Positions 34,094 through 45,410 of a stretch of DNA of 64,000 nt are shown one piece after another. The stretch comes from Zygnema cylindricum (Eukaryota; Streptophyta; Zygnematophyceae; Zygnematales; Zygnemataceae). The notes under the pieces are model-generated. The model was not told where the DNA came from. It made no database searches and was given only the letters and a program-made list of their open reading frames with translations. The stretch lies in assembly GCA_037447655.1 (NCBI GenBank), contig JBBHKE010000200.1, positions 62,001 to 126,000 of the forward strand, in the 5' to 3' direction. Positions within the stretch are counted from its first letter, which is position 1; every line of letters begins with the position of its first letter. A program made the position numbers and the translations under genes.

Positions 34094-35487
34094 TATAAAG
34101 ACTTTATAAGCCCGCAGACTTTGCTCTCTTCTCCTTCTTCCACGAACCCATCTGGTTGTCGCATGAAAATTCCTTCCTCTAACTCACCATCGAGAAAGGC
34201 AGTCTTAATATCCATCTGGTGTATTTCCATGTCTTTCGCTGCCGCTAGACTAAGGAGAATCCTTACTGATGGGAACCAAACAACTAGAGCAAAAACCTCC
34301 TCATAGTCAATCCCTCCTTTTGGGTGAACCCCTTTGCTACGAATCGAGCCTTAAATCTCTCAATGGTATTATCTGGGTTCAGTTTTAGTTTAACACCAAT
34401 TTACAGTCAATCGGTAGACTGTCCGGAGGACAGTCTGCTAGTTTTGAAGTATTTGCTTCCATGATGGAGGCCATCTCATCATTTATGGCTCTAATCCATC
34501 TGTTTATCTCCAGAATGTTCATTGCCTCCGAGTATGACTGAGGCTCATCAGGGTGAGAAAGCTTAGTTACCATATGAACTGCCTACTTTTCTTGTATTGT
34601 TTTGTTGCTCCTTCTCCCTCCCTCAAACTTTGAAGTTGGAATGGAGGGAAGTCTTAGATTTCTCCTAACTGTCTCATCGGCTCCCCTATCCATGGAAGCC
34701 GGTTTGGTTCCTCCTCTTCTGTCTCCTCAATGTCCATAGGAATATGTGAGGTTTCTGATAGATCTCCTGTATCTTAGATCTCCCTTGAATCTGCTATCAC
34801 TGTTTCACTCATGTCCCTTTCGGGAAAAACCGAGTTCCCCACACTTTCGAACTCAAAACTGATTCTTATCTTTTTGGTATATTTGAAGGGGTCAAATGAC
34901 TTCCCTTCAATCATGACAGCTAGGTGATTGACCAGAATGATATCTTGCTTTGCTATGTCATAGACTTTATATCCCTTGACATCCTCATCGTATCCTACAA
35001 AGTATCAAGGTTTTCCCTTACCATCTCGTTTCCAGTTTTTCCTATTTGTATCAAGACTATAAACTTGGTTACCAAATACTTTAAGGTTGGAGATATATGG
35101 TTTCCTTCCAACCCATCTCTCATAAGGGGTTATTCCTTTTACAGCTGAGGTAAATACTCTATTCTTGATGTAGTTGGCATTGTTCATGGCTTCTACCCAA
35201 AATCTCTTTCCTATTTTCTTGTCAGCCAACATTGTGCATACACTATCTCCTAGTGTTCCGTTCAACCTCTCGGCTACCCCATTTTGTTACGGGTTATATG
35301 GTACAGGTTTCACGTGTTGAACTCCCTCATCTCTGAAGTATTCCTCAAACTGGTTAGAGGTGTATTCTCCCCCATTATCACTCCTTATTCTCTTAATGGG
35401 CGTATGTCACTTCTCAATCGAGGCTTTATATTCTTCGAAAGTAAGTTGGTGTTTCAGACTTTTGTTTTTAGAAAGTAGACTCTAGAG
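34094..35487 (-). mobile_element. Ty1/copia fragment (integrase C-terminus to RT N-terminus)
   Basis: Minus-strand reading gives integrase C-terminal sequence (QNGVAERLNGTLGDS, then YIKNRVFTSAVKGITPYERW at about 35.3-35.05 kb). An acidic linker and the start of the reverse transcriptase (NRWIRAINDEMASIMEANT, about 34.5 kb) follow. Many stops and frameshifts are present. It ends at 34,094 against the MATE exon copy and at 35,487 against a copia 3' LTR. It preserves the uninterrupted version of the site where the plus-strand element at 40,003 inserted in a relative. Confidence 0.85.
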
Positions 35488-36468
35488 TGTAATTCTGTGT
35501 CCCCCATTAGACTATAGAATTCAAGAAGCCTCTAGGTAGTTTTTTACTAACCCACTTTCAGCCACAACCGCTGCTGCCCAAACAGACAAATTGACAATCT
35601 GACTGCACCCCTATGCATTCTAGGCTCTCTTGAGTCCGTAGCAAAAAAAATCACTGAAAATGGCCAACCATCCGATAAATTATGAGGTGGCAAAGATGAC
35701 AAGTTTATACAAAAACTCTCTAAGAGAGAGGTACCTACCTACTACATTTTCCTAAGTATTAAACTCCTCTCACAACCCCTATCTACTGACGTACAAACCA
35801 ATCATATGACTGTAAGGTACAGAAAGGTACTACGGCCAATGTACTTTTTGTACGCCATGTGTACAACAAGGCTTTTGGGTGGACGCCCGTCGCCATACGA
35901 TTCGTCCTTATGCTCCTCGGGATTTCGGCATCCCAATGTCATTCAGCCACGCGGCGCTTAGTCATGACACGCCTACAAAACGTCAAAGCGGTCATTCCAG
36001 GATCTCGGCGATGATACGCGCTGTTGGATCCAAACCAACATTCAGTTTTAGCAGTCGAAACAAATGTCAGGTTCATTTGTTTCGTGTGTGACGTGTCGTA
36101 TCGTAATCTTTACAATCTCTATACATTCTATCTGTAATTCCGTTAATTGGACTAAATCCTCTTAAGAACGTTTAAATAAATACTACACCCAATGTACTGT
36201 AACGGACTTCTACGCCTCGTTCTGCCGGTCGGAGGTTCGAGTATTGCCGGACTCAACCTTTTTGTTGAGAGTGACATATGTCACTTTTTAGTCCTGCCTG
36301 TGGAGCAAAGGTAGCCATGGCTCAACCACCCTCTCTATTCTTCAGTGACTATAACAAGTATAGGAGCTAGAGAGAGGAGGTGGAGGCAAGCTCTCCGCTC
36401 TTTTCTTTTTCTATTTTAGTGATGTTTCTAGAACTAGAAAATACCCTATAAATCTAGCAATTTCAACA
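35488..36468 (-). repeat. 3' LTR of the old copia element
   Basis: It starts TGTTGAAATT at 36468 (minus strand) directly after a purine-rich tract reading aaaataaggggag, and ends with ACA at 35488. It shows about 80% similarity by eye to the 5' LTR at 50181-51187. Confidence 0.85.
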
Positions 36469-36900
36469 CTCCCCTTATTTTCTTATCTAACTTTAACTTC
36501 AATTTTAGTCCACACATTTCTTTGCAATATTTTAACTTGGGAGAAGGCACTCGTTTTGTCATCATATCAGCCACCATTTTATGTTAAGATCTATATACAA
36601 GATTCACAATCTTATTTTCAACTTTTTCTCTCACAAATCTCAATCTTATGTCCATATGCTTAGCCTTGAAATGATGTTTTGGTTTAGTTGCAATTGCAAT
36701 GGCAGCTTGATTATCACAAAACACTTCATGCACTCCCTCTTTCATATATCCCAACTCTTGCAACAAGGACTTGACCCACATTAACTCTTTCACAGCAGAA
36801 CAAGAGGCCGTGTACTCAGCCTCCATAGTAAACTGAGCAACCACCTTTTGTTGTTTGCTGTTCCAACAGCAAGCACGTTCCCCCACATACAACACATACC
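36469..36900 (-). pseudogene. copia RNase H C-terminal part
   Basis: Minus-strand frame with TMEAEYTASCSAVKELMWV, FCDNQAAIAIATKPKHHFK and a MVADMMTK end, the hallmarks of copia RNase H. It lies just upstream of the PPT and 3' LTR. Its N-terminal half lies beyond the nested element, at 38,807 and above. Confidence 0.9.
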
Positions 36901-38806
36901 GTTGTAATTTTTAAATCTTTATTTCAGTTTATAGGGGTAAAAATAACTTAGGATGTTTTTCCTAGTAATACTTACCTTAATTAGTGTTACAATAGCGAAA
37001 GGTACAGTAGAGTGTATTGTACTTTTGCAGGGACACGTGTTGGCGAAAGGAAGTATGCAGGTTTTTCGGAGTAGCGCCGACAGTCAAGCATACGTGTCAA
37101 AAAATTGACGATGCGATTCACATGATCGGACGAAAGGGGTCTGTCCCGAGTATTCCGGAAACATATGTTACAATTCGACGGTACCATCGTCAATCAAATC
37201 TGTTCCAACGGACGCGATTCACCTGGGACCACAAGCGTGATTCACAAGGGACCACAAGCGTGATTCGCGTGGGACCACAAGTGACGAAGCACTCAGGTGC
37301 TTCGTACACACGACCACATTCGGCTGGACTTTAGCGGTCATCGCTGACTAAGCATTTGGAACATTTTGTGTACCGTTACAACGTTTTATGTACGATTCAA
37401 TTTCTGTAAATATTTGAATAACATTAGTTTGTCGTTTAGTGTGATATAAAATAGTGTTCTATTAATCATGTTTTTAGAAAATAGTAATTAGGGTTTTTGA
37501 GGTACAATGACGTACGGGTAGGATGCTTTGTCGTTAGTCAAGATAATAACCGTAGTAACAGTTACCCGAATTAATGTAGATCAGTAGATACACACTGTGA
37601 GTATATAAATTAGGACTTAGCCAATTTTGTAGTATCCAGTTTTGGGAATATGATTTTCTTAGGGCAGTTTTTGGGAAACTTCCCAGACATCATATCTTAT
37701 GGTTTACTAGGTCATTTGGGCTGCAATTTTGGGAATTGTCAGTTTACTGTATTGCGTGTTACTGTATAAATTCTGAAACATATTGGGGTTTTGAGTCATA
37801 TTTTGTGTCAGTTCAAAGTTGGCTGTTGAGTAGGTATTTTGATAGTTTCTATTGTTTTTCATGTCTACTTCTACTACTACTGTTGGTTCTCCGCCTGCAA
37901 CAGTAGTTGTGGAACAACACGTTATGGGCCTTTCGTCAAGAATTCTTATCTTCAATGGACAAAAGTATGTGTACTGGGCGGCGATGGTTGAATCGTCTTT
38001 TGAAACTGTTGACTTATTGGGGGTCTTCGATGGCTCCCTTGATGAAACAGATCCAACTTGGGTAAAAAAGAATTCAATGGCAAGGAACAATCTAATTCTT
38101 TGTATTTCAGAAAATTTGGTCATGTTCGACTGAAAATGAAGAAGGCGAGGGAGATTTGGACATCCCTCAAAACCGCTTTTGAGAAAGCGAATGTTCGAAG
38201 GAGCTTTTGGTGGCTGGAAATAATTGAAGATACAAATACACGGGGGGAACTATGGTTGAGTATTGTGACAATTTTCGTGCGCTTGTTGATGCTCACTCTT
38301 CTACCAGGGGGTCATTTCCTGAGTTTCAACAAGCGGCTTTGCTTATTCGAGGTCTACTTAGCAGCATGAAGGGTGTGTCTGTTCAATTAAAGAGTCATGA
38401 TAAAGCTAGGATGCGTTGTCGTTAGTCAGGATAATAACCGTAGTAACGGTTACCCGAATTAGTGTAGATCAATTGATACACACTGTGAGTATATACCTTA
38501 GGACTTAGCCAATTTTGTTGTATCCAGTTTTAGGAACTTGATTTTCTAAAGGCAGTTTTTGGGAAACTTCTAGACATCATATCTTATGGTTTACTAGGTC
38601 ATTTGGGCTGAAAGTTTGGGAAATGTCAGTTTACCGTATTGTGTATCACTGTGGAACATTTGAAACATATTGGCTTTTTGAGTCATATTTTTTGTCAGTT
38701 CTAAGTTGGCTGTTGAGTAGGTACTTTGATAGTTTCTGCTGTTTTTCATGTCTACTTCCACTACTACTGCTGGTTCTCCGCCTGCAACGGTGGTTGTAGA
38801 ACAACA
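36901..38806 (+). mobile_element. second copia family, internally deleted, nested in RNase H
   Basis: A 5' LTR (about 36901-37919) leads into a primer site (GTTATGGGCC at 37921) and a gag fragment to about 38404. A 5'-truncated 3' LTR (38405-38806) ends at the same AACAACA as the 5' LTR. Protease, integrase, RT and RNase H are all missing. ATACC flanks both ends (36896-36900 and 38807-38811). The gag frame reads STSTTTVGSPPATVVVEQHV, then FNGQKYVYW and KKAREIWTSLKTAFEK. Confidence 0.82.
37211..37280 (+). repeat. three 23-bp tandem repeats in LTR
   Basis: Three consecutive units of the type GCGTGATTC-n6-GGGACCACAA lie inside the second-family 5' LTR. The solo LTR of the same family at 47.6-48.6 kb lacks the array. 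Confidence 0.85.
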
Positions 38807-40002
38807 ATACCTAGAATTACATATTCAATACCTAGAAGTACATCTTCTCATAGGCGCATCCCCATAATTGGCATCACTCCAGTTAGTGACATCAGTGTGC
38901 TCCCCTCCCAAATGCAACCATAACTCTCTAGTTCCCACTAGATATCTCATGACTCTCTTGGCTGCCTCCCAGTCTCTCTTCCTAGGATCATTTTTACTCA
39001 TACTGAGTACTCCAACTGTTGCCGCTATGTCCGGACTAGTGCAATTCATAAAGTAAATTAGACTTTTTACAACGTGTCTGTAGGGAATAAACTTCATAAA
39101 TTCTCTCTCTTCTGGACTAATTTGATCATCTAAAAGTAATACTACTCCTTCTACACTTTCATCACTTCCTTTCTTCAAGTCTATGGAGTGGTACAACTGT
39201 TTACCTTTTTCATTTGGAATTTGTCAAACATGTTACCTATTGCTTCTTTATGAGTAATTATAATAATCCTTTTCCCCCTATCTCTCTCCATTTGAATTCC
39301 GAAAATATATCTTGCCTCCCCTAAATCTTTTATGTCAAACCAGCTTCTGAGATTTTTTTTTAACTTATTGATATTTTCGAAAGGCGTACTTAACACCAGT
39401 AGATCATCCATATAAATTGCAATAAAAATCACACCATTCTCAAATTCGAACATATAGATAAAATGGTCAGAGCTAATCCGGATATATCCCACACCGGTGA
39501 GAAACTCATCTAGTTTCTTATTCCACTGTCAGGGAGCCTGCTTCAGTCCTTATAGGGACTTTATGAGCCTGCAGACTTTGCTCTCTTCTCCTTCCTCACC
39601 GAACCCCTTTGGTTGCTTCATGAAAATTTCTTCCTCTAACTCACCATTAAGAAAGACAGTCTTAACATCCATCAGGTGTATTTCCATCTCTTCCGCTGCT
39701 GCCAGGCTGAGGAGAATTCTTACTGATGGGAACCTAACAACTAGAGCAAAAGTCTCCTCATAATCAATCCCCTCCTTTTGGGTGAACCCCTTTGCTACCA
39801 ATCGAGCCTTATATCTCTCAATGGTATTATCTGGGTTCACTTTAAGTTTAAACACCCATTTACATCCAATCGGTTTTCTGTCCGCAAGACAGTCTGCTAG
39901 TTCCCAAGTATTTGCTTCCATGATGGAGGCCATCACATCATTTATGGCTCTAATCCATCTATCTTTCACTGGACTTTTCACTGCCTCCGAGTATGACTTA
40001 GG
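38807..40002 (-). pseudogene. copia RT C-terminus and RNase H N-terminus
   Basis: Continuing the old minus-strand element, 39981-39550 encodes the RT N-terminal half ([39 protein letters not shown]). 39492-39181 encodes the catalytic region (AIYMDDLLVLS). 39196-38825 encodes the RT/RNase H linker (SLIYFMNCTSPDIAA) and RNase H start. Frame breaks separate the pieces. Confidence 0.9.
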
Positions 40003-41069
40003 TGTAGAAATTAATGGTCCGTTTAAAGTATTTTCTAGGTCTAAATAGAAATATAGAAAGAAGCCGAGACAGTCTACCTCTAACTTTACTCTCCAACTCT
40101 CAAACTTGTCGCAGTCACTGAGAAATTGGAGAGGAAGCTAGAGCCATGGCTATCTAGGCTATCCAGAGGTTTACGGGAAATATATATATTAGTTTATTTT
40201 CCGTTAGGGGTTTATTTACTAAAAGGATATCTGATGCCGCCAAGATTTGATTCGGTACCTGCCGGACAGTAAGTAGCCGGTAGCCAGTAGCCTTAACCGT
40301 TAAGTCTAGACCTAGTGTTACCTACTACAGTGTTTGATATTTTATTAAATATTAATACGTAGGATAGTTCATTTAACTGAAACATCTTACGAAGACATAG
40401 ATCTAGTAATATACAAGTACGGATTACGGTATGGATAAGAAATCAATACCGCGCATTTATTTCTTTAGCAAAACGAATACCGCGCATGTATTTATTACGG
40501 CTACGATTAAATGTGAATTTAATCGAACGGTCGGAATTAACGCTGAGATCGCGGAAGAGGATTTCGGCAATTTTTGGTCATCGCCACATCGAATGACACG
40601 TGGCGGAATGACATTGGATCGCGGCATCTTCGAGGATTAACGGAGCGAATCTTGATATACCACGTGTCGACATTTTCGCCATGTCGTACAGAGTCCGTAC
40701 AAAAAGTACACTGGCAGCTGTACTTTTGTGTACGGAAGTGTAATCTGATTGGCTCTGTACATCAGTATATAGAGTATGTGAGAGAGATAGGACTTAGAAA
40801 AATTAGGAGATAGGATCCTCTCTCATAGAGAGCTTCTGTAAAAAATGTCAACTTTGACCCTCCATAACTTACTGCTCAGGGGAGCAAATTCAGAGATTCT
40901 TTTTGCTATCAACTTAGGGGAGTCTTGCCTTTACACGGGTGAAGGTGGTGAGAGTTATCGTCTGCCAAGGTGGCAGTTGTTCTTGCTGAAACACAAAGGG
41001 GTTAGGGTTATCCTAGAGGATTTTTGGAAGCTGTCCATTCTGAGGACTTATGGATGTATCAGAGTTTCA
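40003..41069 (+). repeat. 5' LTR of the plus-strand copia
   Basis: It begins TGTAGAAATTAATGG and ends AGAGTTTCA. The end is fixed by comparison with the 3' LTR and by the primer site starting at the next base. It includes the first 20 bases of the gag frame (ATG at 41050). Confidence 0.92.
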
Positions 41070-42044
41070 GGTTATGGGCCCACACTCTAGGGTACCAATC
41101 TTTAATGGAACTGGCTTCTTATACTGGGGAAGTATGATGATAGGAGCTTTATGCAAAAAAAGGTTTTGGGGGATAGTGAGTGGACAGTTTGGGCGTCCAT
41201 CAAGTCTTGGAATCCCTCCAGGGTTTGGAGGAAGCAGATTCACCGAAAAGAGGATCAACCTTCAACGGAGGAAATAAAGGAAGGAAAGGTGGTGGACAAA
41301 GGAAAGGAGAAGGAGACGACCACACCAATAGCAACTAGTTCGGCATTCATGTCACCTATTCTGGGGAACGAGGAGAATGATACTGAAACCTGGGACTTCA
41401 ACAATATGGCGGCAAAGGACTTCATCTTACGCCATCTCACTCAAGGACTTGCATGGCCTCATTTGCAGGTAGAATGCGCATCCGATCTTTGGATGGCTCT
41501 CATAGAGATGTACGGAAGTGGTACGATTCAGCAAAAACAGTTAATTGATCAGAAAGTTAAGGAGTATGTATACACAGGGGGGAAGATGTTGGATTTTTGC
41601 AATGAGCTTGCTACACTCTTCATGGAGCTAGAGACTGCGGGAAAAGATTTTCGTGAAAAAGAAAAGGTTAACTGTTTACTGATGAAGTTACTCGATGCGT
41701 TCGAGAACATAGTCAACCATGTTCAGGACTTGCCGGACTCAAGGTGGATATGGAACCCACTGGTAGGGATGATTTTCGTTAAGGAGAATACGATTGAGAT
41801 CCAAAGGGGAGGAAAGAGTGGCCAAGCCTTGGCAACTGTGACCGATTGGAGGAACAAGGATTCCCGGAAACCGGTCGGGATCTATTGGGGGAGGGTGCAG
41901 AAAAATCAGACCGACGAGTTCGGACCAAGGGCTCCCAAAGGTTTATGTCATTTTTGTAAGAAACTGGAGCACTATATGGTAGAGTGCACTAAGCTAACCG
42001 AGCTTCGGTTAAAGGAGGGGCAGACCGGTGGTACCCTAAGATGA
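41050..42044 (+). pseudogene. copia gag
   Basis: The frame starts at ATG 41050, inside the LTR, and reads MDVSEFQVMGPHSRVPIFNG, then GFLYWGSMMIGALC. A frameshift near 41.2-41.28 kb moves to the frame that continues with AAKDFILRHLTQGLAWPHL and ends at TGA 42042. A CCHC knuckle, CHFCKKLEHYMVEC (C-x2-C-x4-H-x4-C), lies at about 41946-41987. Gag packages the RNA and forms the particle. Confidence 0.9.
41070..41083 (+). promoter_or_regulatory. primer-binding site matching the initiator tRNA-Met anticodon arm
   Basis: GGTTATGGGCCCAC begins at the base after the LTR. Its reverse complement equals the anticodon-loop region of plant initiator tRNA-Met (GTGGGCCCATAACC), not the 3' acceptor end that most plant copia elements use. 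This is the half-tRNA priming arrangement known for Drosophila copia and Ty5. The site is also translated as part of gag. Confidence 0.75.
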
Positions 42045-42059
42045 AAGAAAAAGGTCCTT

Positions 42060-42749
42060 GTGACACAGGTACATGAGGCGGAATTTGAGGACGAGGACGA
42101 TAAGCTCCTTTTAGATGAGGAGTTGGAGGCGAAAAACGAGGTCGAAATTCCACGAAGGCAGAAATGTGCTTACGGTGGATTGAAAGGTGAAGCAGGCTGG
42201 ATTGTAGATTCAGGTGCCTCCATGCACATGTGTAAGGATAAGCACCTGTTCACAAAGATAACAAAGACTCCCACCGTAGAGATAGAGTACGTGGATGGGA
42301 GGATAGTCACCACTACTCTTGTAGGATCGGTAGATGTGAAAGTGTTAGTTGAAGGAAAGAAATCCATATTAACATTCTCGGATGTATTGTTAATCCCGGA
42401 GCTGAACAAAAACCTCATCTCTACATCTATATTAGATGATAAGGGTTTTTTTACTAGCACTAGGGAAGGAGTCTTTACTGCTAGTTTTGAGGAGGATGTC
42501 TATTTCATTGTTGAGAAAGGTAGCCATGGGATGTTTAGGTTGATTTTAAGTAATGAAACGAAGAAACTTTATTATGCTGGTGTTGATGATATTATGATGT
42601 GGCATAAGAGGCTTGGGCATGTGAATCTAGATAAGTTAAGAGAGATGAAAAAGATGGGAGTGGTGGAAAGGATTAAGTTCAGTGAGAGTGATAACCTAAG
42701 TGATTGTAGTAGATGTGCTCAAGGTAAAACACAGATTACCCTTTCCTAA
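42060..42749 (+). pseudogene. copia protease and GAG-pre-integrase domain
   Basis: After an in-frame stop the frame gives an acidic linker and the aspartic protease signature WIVDSGASMHMC at about 42.2 kb. The zinc-binding pre-integrase region MMWHKRLGHVNLDKLREMKK ... CSRCAQGK follows. The protease active site is intact (DSG). The frame breaks near 42.75 kb before the integrase core. Confidence 0.9.
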
Positions 42750-43782
42750 AACAACCACCTATAAAGGAGAAAAAATTCTAGATCTAGTACACACAAATAT
42801 TTGGGGACCGGCTAAAGTGCCCTCACCGGGGGAGAAGAGATTTATGATGACTATCACTGATAATTGGTCTCGTTATTCCCACGTGTATTTTTTGAAAAAC
42901 AAGTCAGAAGCTCAAGATTGTTTTAGACAATATAAAGCATGGAGTGAAAAACTCCATGAAACTCCAATCAAGAGAGTAAGGAGTGACAATGGTGGGGAGT
43001 ATACTTCTAACCAGTTTTTTGGATTTTCTGAGGGAAGATGGAGTCCTACACCAAAAGACAATTCCAGAAAACCCGGAACAGAATGGGGTAGCTGAAAGGT
43101 TAAATAGAACACTAAGTGATAGTGCTAGAAGTATGTTGTCAGATAAAAGATAGGAAAAAGGTTTTGGGCAAAAGCAATGAACTGTGCTAATTACCTCAAA
43201 AATAGAGTTCTTACTTCAGCTATAAAAGATCAAACACCTTATGAGAGATGGACAGGCCGGAAACCATACATATCTCACTTAAAGGTTTTCGGGAGTCAAG
43301 TATTCAGTCTAGATACAGATCGGTCTAATTGGAAGCTATATCCTAAAGGAAAATTGGGATGCTTATTAGGATATGATGAGGATGTTAAAGGATATAGAGT
43401 TTATGATCTAAAAACGGAAGATATAATCTTAGTAAAGCATCTAGTTGTTATAGATGAAGGAAAGTCTGTGGATCCCTTCGAGTATACAAAGTCAATAAAA
43501 ATCAGATTTGAGTCAGAAAATTCCGATGACTTTGAGCTTCCTAACTATTCAGGTTTTAGAGAAGATGACATTCTTGCAGGTACAAATCAGACCGACAAGG
43601 ACTCGACTCTGGAAACTCCAGTGACAACTCTACCCGAAGCGGAAAACGTGGTGGAAATTGATTCGGAATCAAGAGATAGGGGAGAAGCCGAGATTGTTCG
43701 AAAGAATCCACGAGAACCATCTATTCCGACCTCAGATTTTGAGGGGGGAAGGAGAAGTAGCAAAAGATTGCAAGAAAAATAG
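42750..43782 (+). pseudogene. copia integrase
   Basis: The catalytic core is visible across two frames: DLVHTNIWGP (about 42.78 kb), TITDNWSRYSHVYF, RVRSDNGGEYTSNQF (about 42.98 kb) and NGVAERLNRTL (about 43.09 kb, shifted frame). The C-terminal part ANYLKNRVLTSAIKDQTPYE and the acidic linker to RT follow. A frameshift near 43.03 kb and a stop near 43.15 kb inactivate it. Confidence 0.9.
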
Positions 43783-45380
43783 GTTAATAACAAGGTAACA
43801 AAACTATCTCATCAAGATGAACCTCAGACTTATGGAGAGGCGGTGACTTGTCTAGAAAGAAACCGGTGGAAGACAGCCATCAATGAGGAGATGGCCTCAA
43901 TTATGGCAGCGGATACTTGGGAGCTGGTGGATTGTCCACCTATTTGAAAACCAATCGGTTGTAAGTGGGTTTTCAAATTAAAACTGAACCCACATAACAC
44001 AATCGAGCGCTACAAGGCCCGATTAGTGGCAAAGGGATTTACACAAAAGGAGGGAATCGACTACGAGGAAACCTTTGCCCCACTCGTCAGATTTCCCTCC
44101 ATCCGCATACTTCTCAGCATGGCAGCTGCGGAAGACATGGAAGTGCACCAGATGGACATCAAGACATCCTTTTTTCATGGAGAATTAGAAGAAGAGATCT
44201 TCATGCGACTACCCGAAGGGTTTGTGGAGGGAGGAGAGGAGAGTAAGGTATGCCAGCTGATTAAATATCTTTATGGATTGAAACAGGCGCCTCGACAGTG
44301 GAATAAGAAGCTTGATGAGTTTCTTACCGGTCTGGGATATATCTGGATCAGCCCAGATCACTCAATCTATGTTTTCGAAGATGAGGACGGTTTTATATTT
44401 ATTGCAATTTATGTTGATGATTTGCTTATTTTAAGTAAAACAATGAAATTAATTGAAAACCGATCTTAAGGGGAGATTTGAAATGGAGGATATGGGGGAA
44501 GCAAAATATATTTTTGGAATATAAGTAGAAAGAGACCGAAAAAGAAAAATTATAAGATTGACTCAAAAGGAAGCAATAGGGAACATGCTTGAAAAAATTC
44601 AGATGGATAAAGCTAATAGTTATACAACTCCAATGGAGTTGAAGAAGGGAAGTGAGGGGAGTGAAGAAGAAGGAGTCATAGTCTTAGACGAGAAATTATC
44701 ACCTGAAGAACAAAAGTTTATGCAGACTATTCTTTACAAGCAAGTAGTGGGAAGTCTAATCTATTTTATGAATTGTACCCGACCGGATTTAGCTGCAGTT
44801 GTAGGAGTGCTGAGTAGAAGTCTAAATGCTCCCACTAAGAGGGATTTGGAGGCAACTAAGAGAGTCCTTAGATATTTGATAGGAACTAGGGATCTATGGT
44901 TGCATTTGGGTGGGGAGAATACTGACATCACTACTTGGAGTGATCCTAGTTATGAGGATGCTCCGATGAGGAGATGCACTTCTGGATATGTATTATATGT
45001 GGGTAATGGGGCTTGCAGTTGCAGTAGCAAACAACAAAAATGTTATTGCTTAGTCCACCATGGAGGCTGAGTATATGGCCTCTTGCTCTGTTGTAAAAGA
45101 ATTGATGTGGGTCAAGTCTTTGCTTGGTGAACTTGGTCACCTTAAGAGTGGTGTGCAGATTTTTTTTTGTGATAATCATGCATCAATCGCTATTTCTGCC
45201 AATCCCAAACATCATTTTAAAGCCAAACACATGGACTTTAGACTCAACTTTGTTAGAGAGAAAGTAGAAAACAAAATAATCAGTTTAGAGTATCGACCAG
45301 ATAGTGAGATGGTAGCAGATATGATGACCAAACCTGTGCCTTCCCCTAAGTTTATTTTATGCGAGAGAAGTGTGGTCTAA
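43783..45380 (+). pseudogene. copia reverse transcriptase and RNase H
   Basis: RT runs through [38 protein letters not shown] and [11 protein letters not shown] (YVDD at 44410-44421). RNase H follows with SLIYFMNCTRPDLAAVVGV, TTWSDPSYEDAPMRRCTSGY, MEAEYMASCSVVKELMW and MVADMMTKPVPSPKF. Stops or frameshifts lie near 43.95, 44.46, 44.52 and 45.05 kb. Confidence 0.92.
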
Positions 45381-45398
45381 AATTAAAGATTCACTAGA

Positions 45399-45410
45399 AA
45401 ATAAGGGGAG
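45399..45410 (+). promoter_or_regulatory. polypurine tract
   Basis: AAATAAGGGGAG directly precedes the 3' LTR, where plus-strand DNA synthesis starts. The old minus-strand element and the LTR at 52.73 kb carry nearly the same tract. Confidence 0.85.

Noticed and set aside
41050-41068. TATCAGAG near the copia LTR end, like the usual plant initiator-Met primer site
   Set aside because: It lies inside the LTR: the 3' LTR contains the corresponding bases and the target duplication follows after TTTCA. The true primer site starts at 41070.
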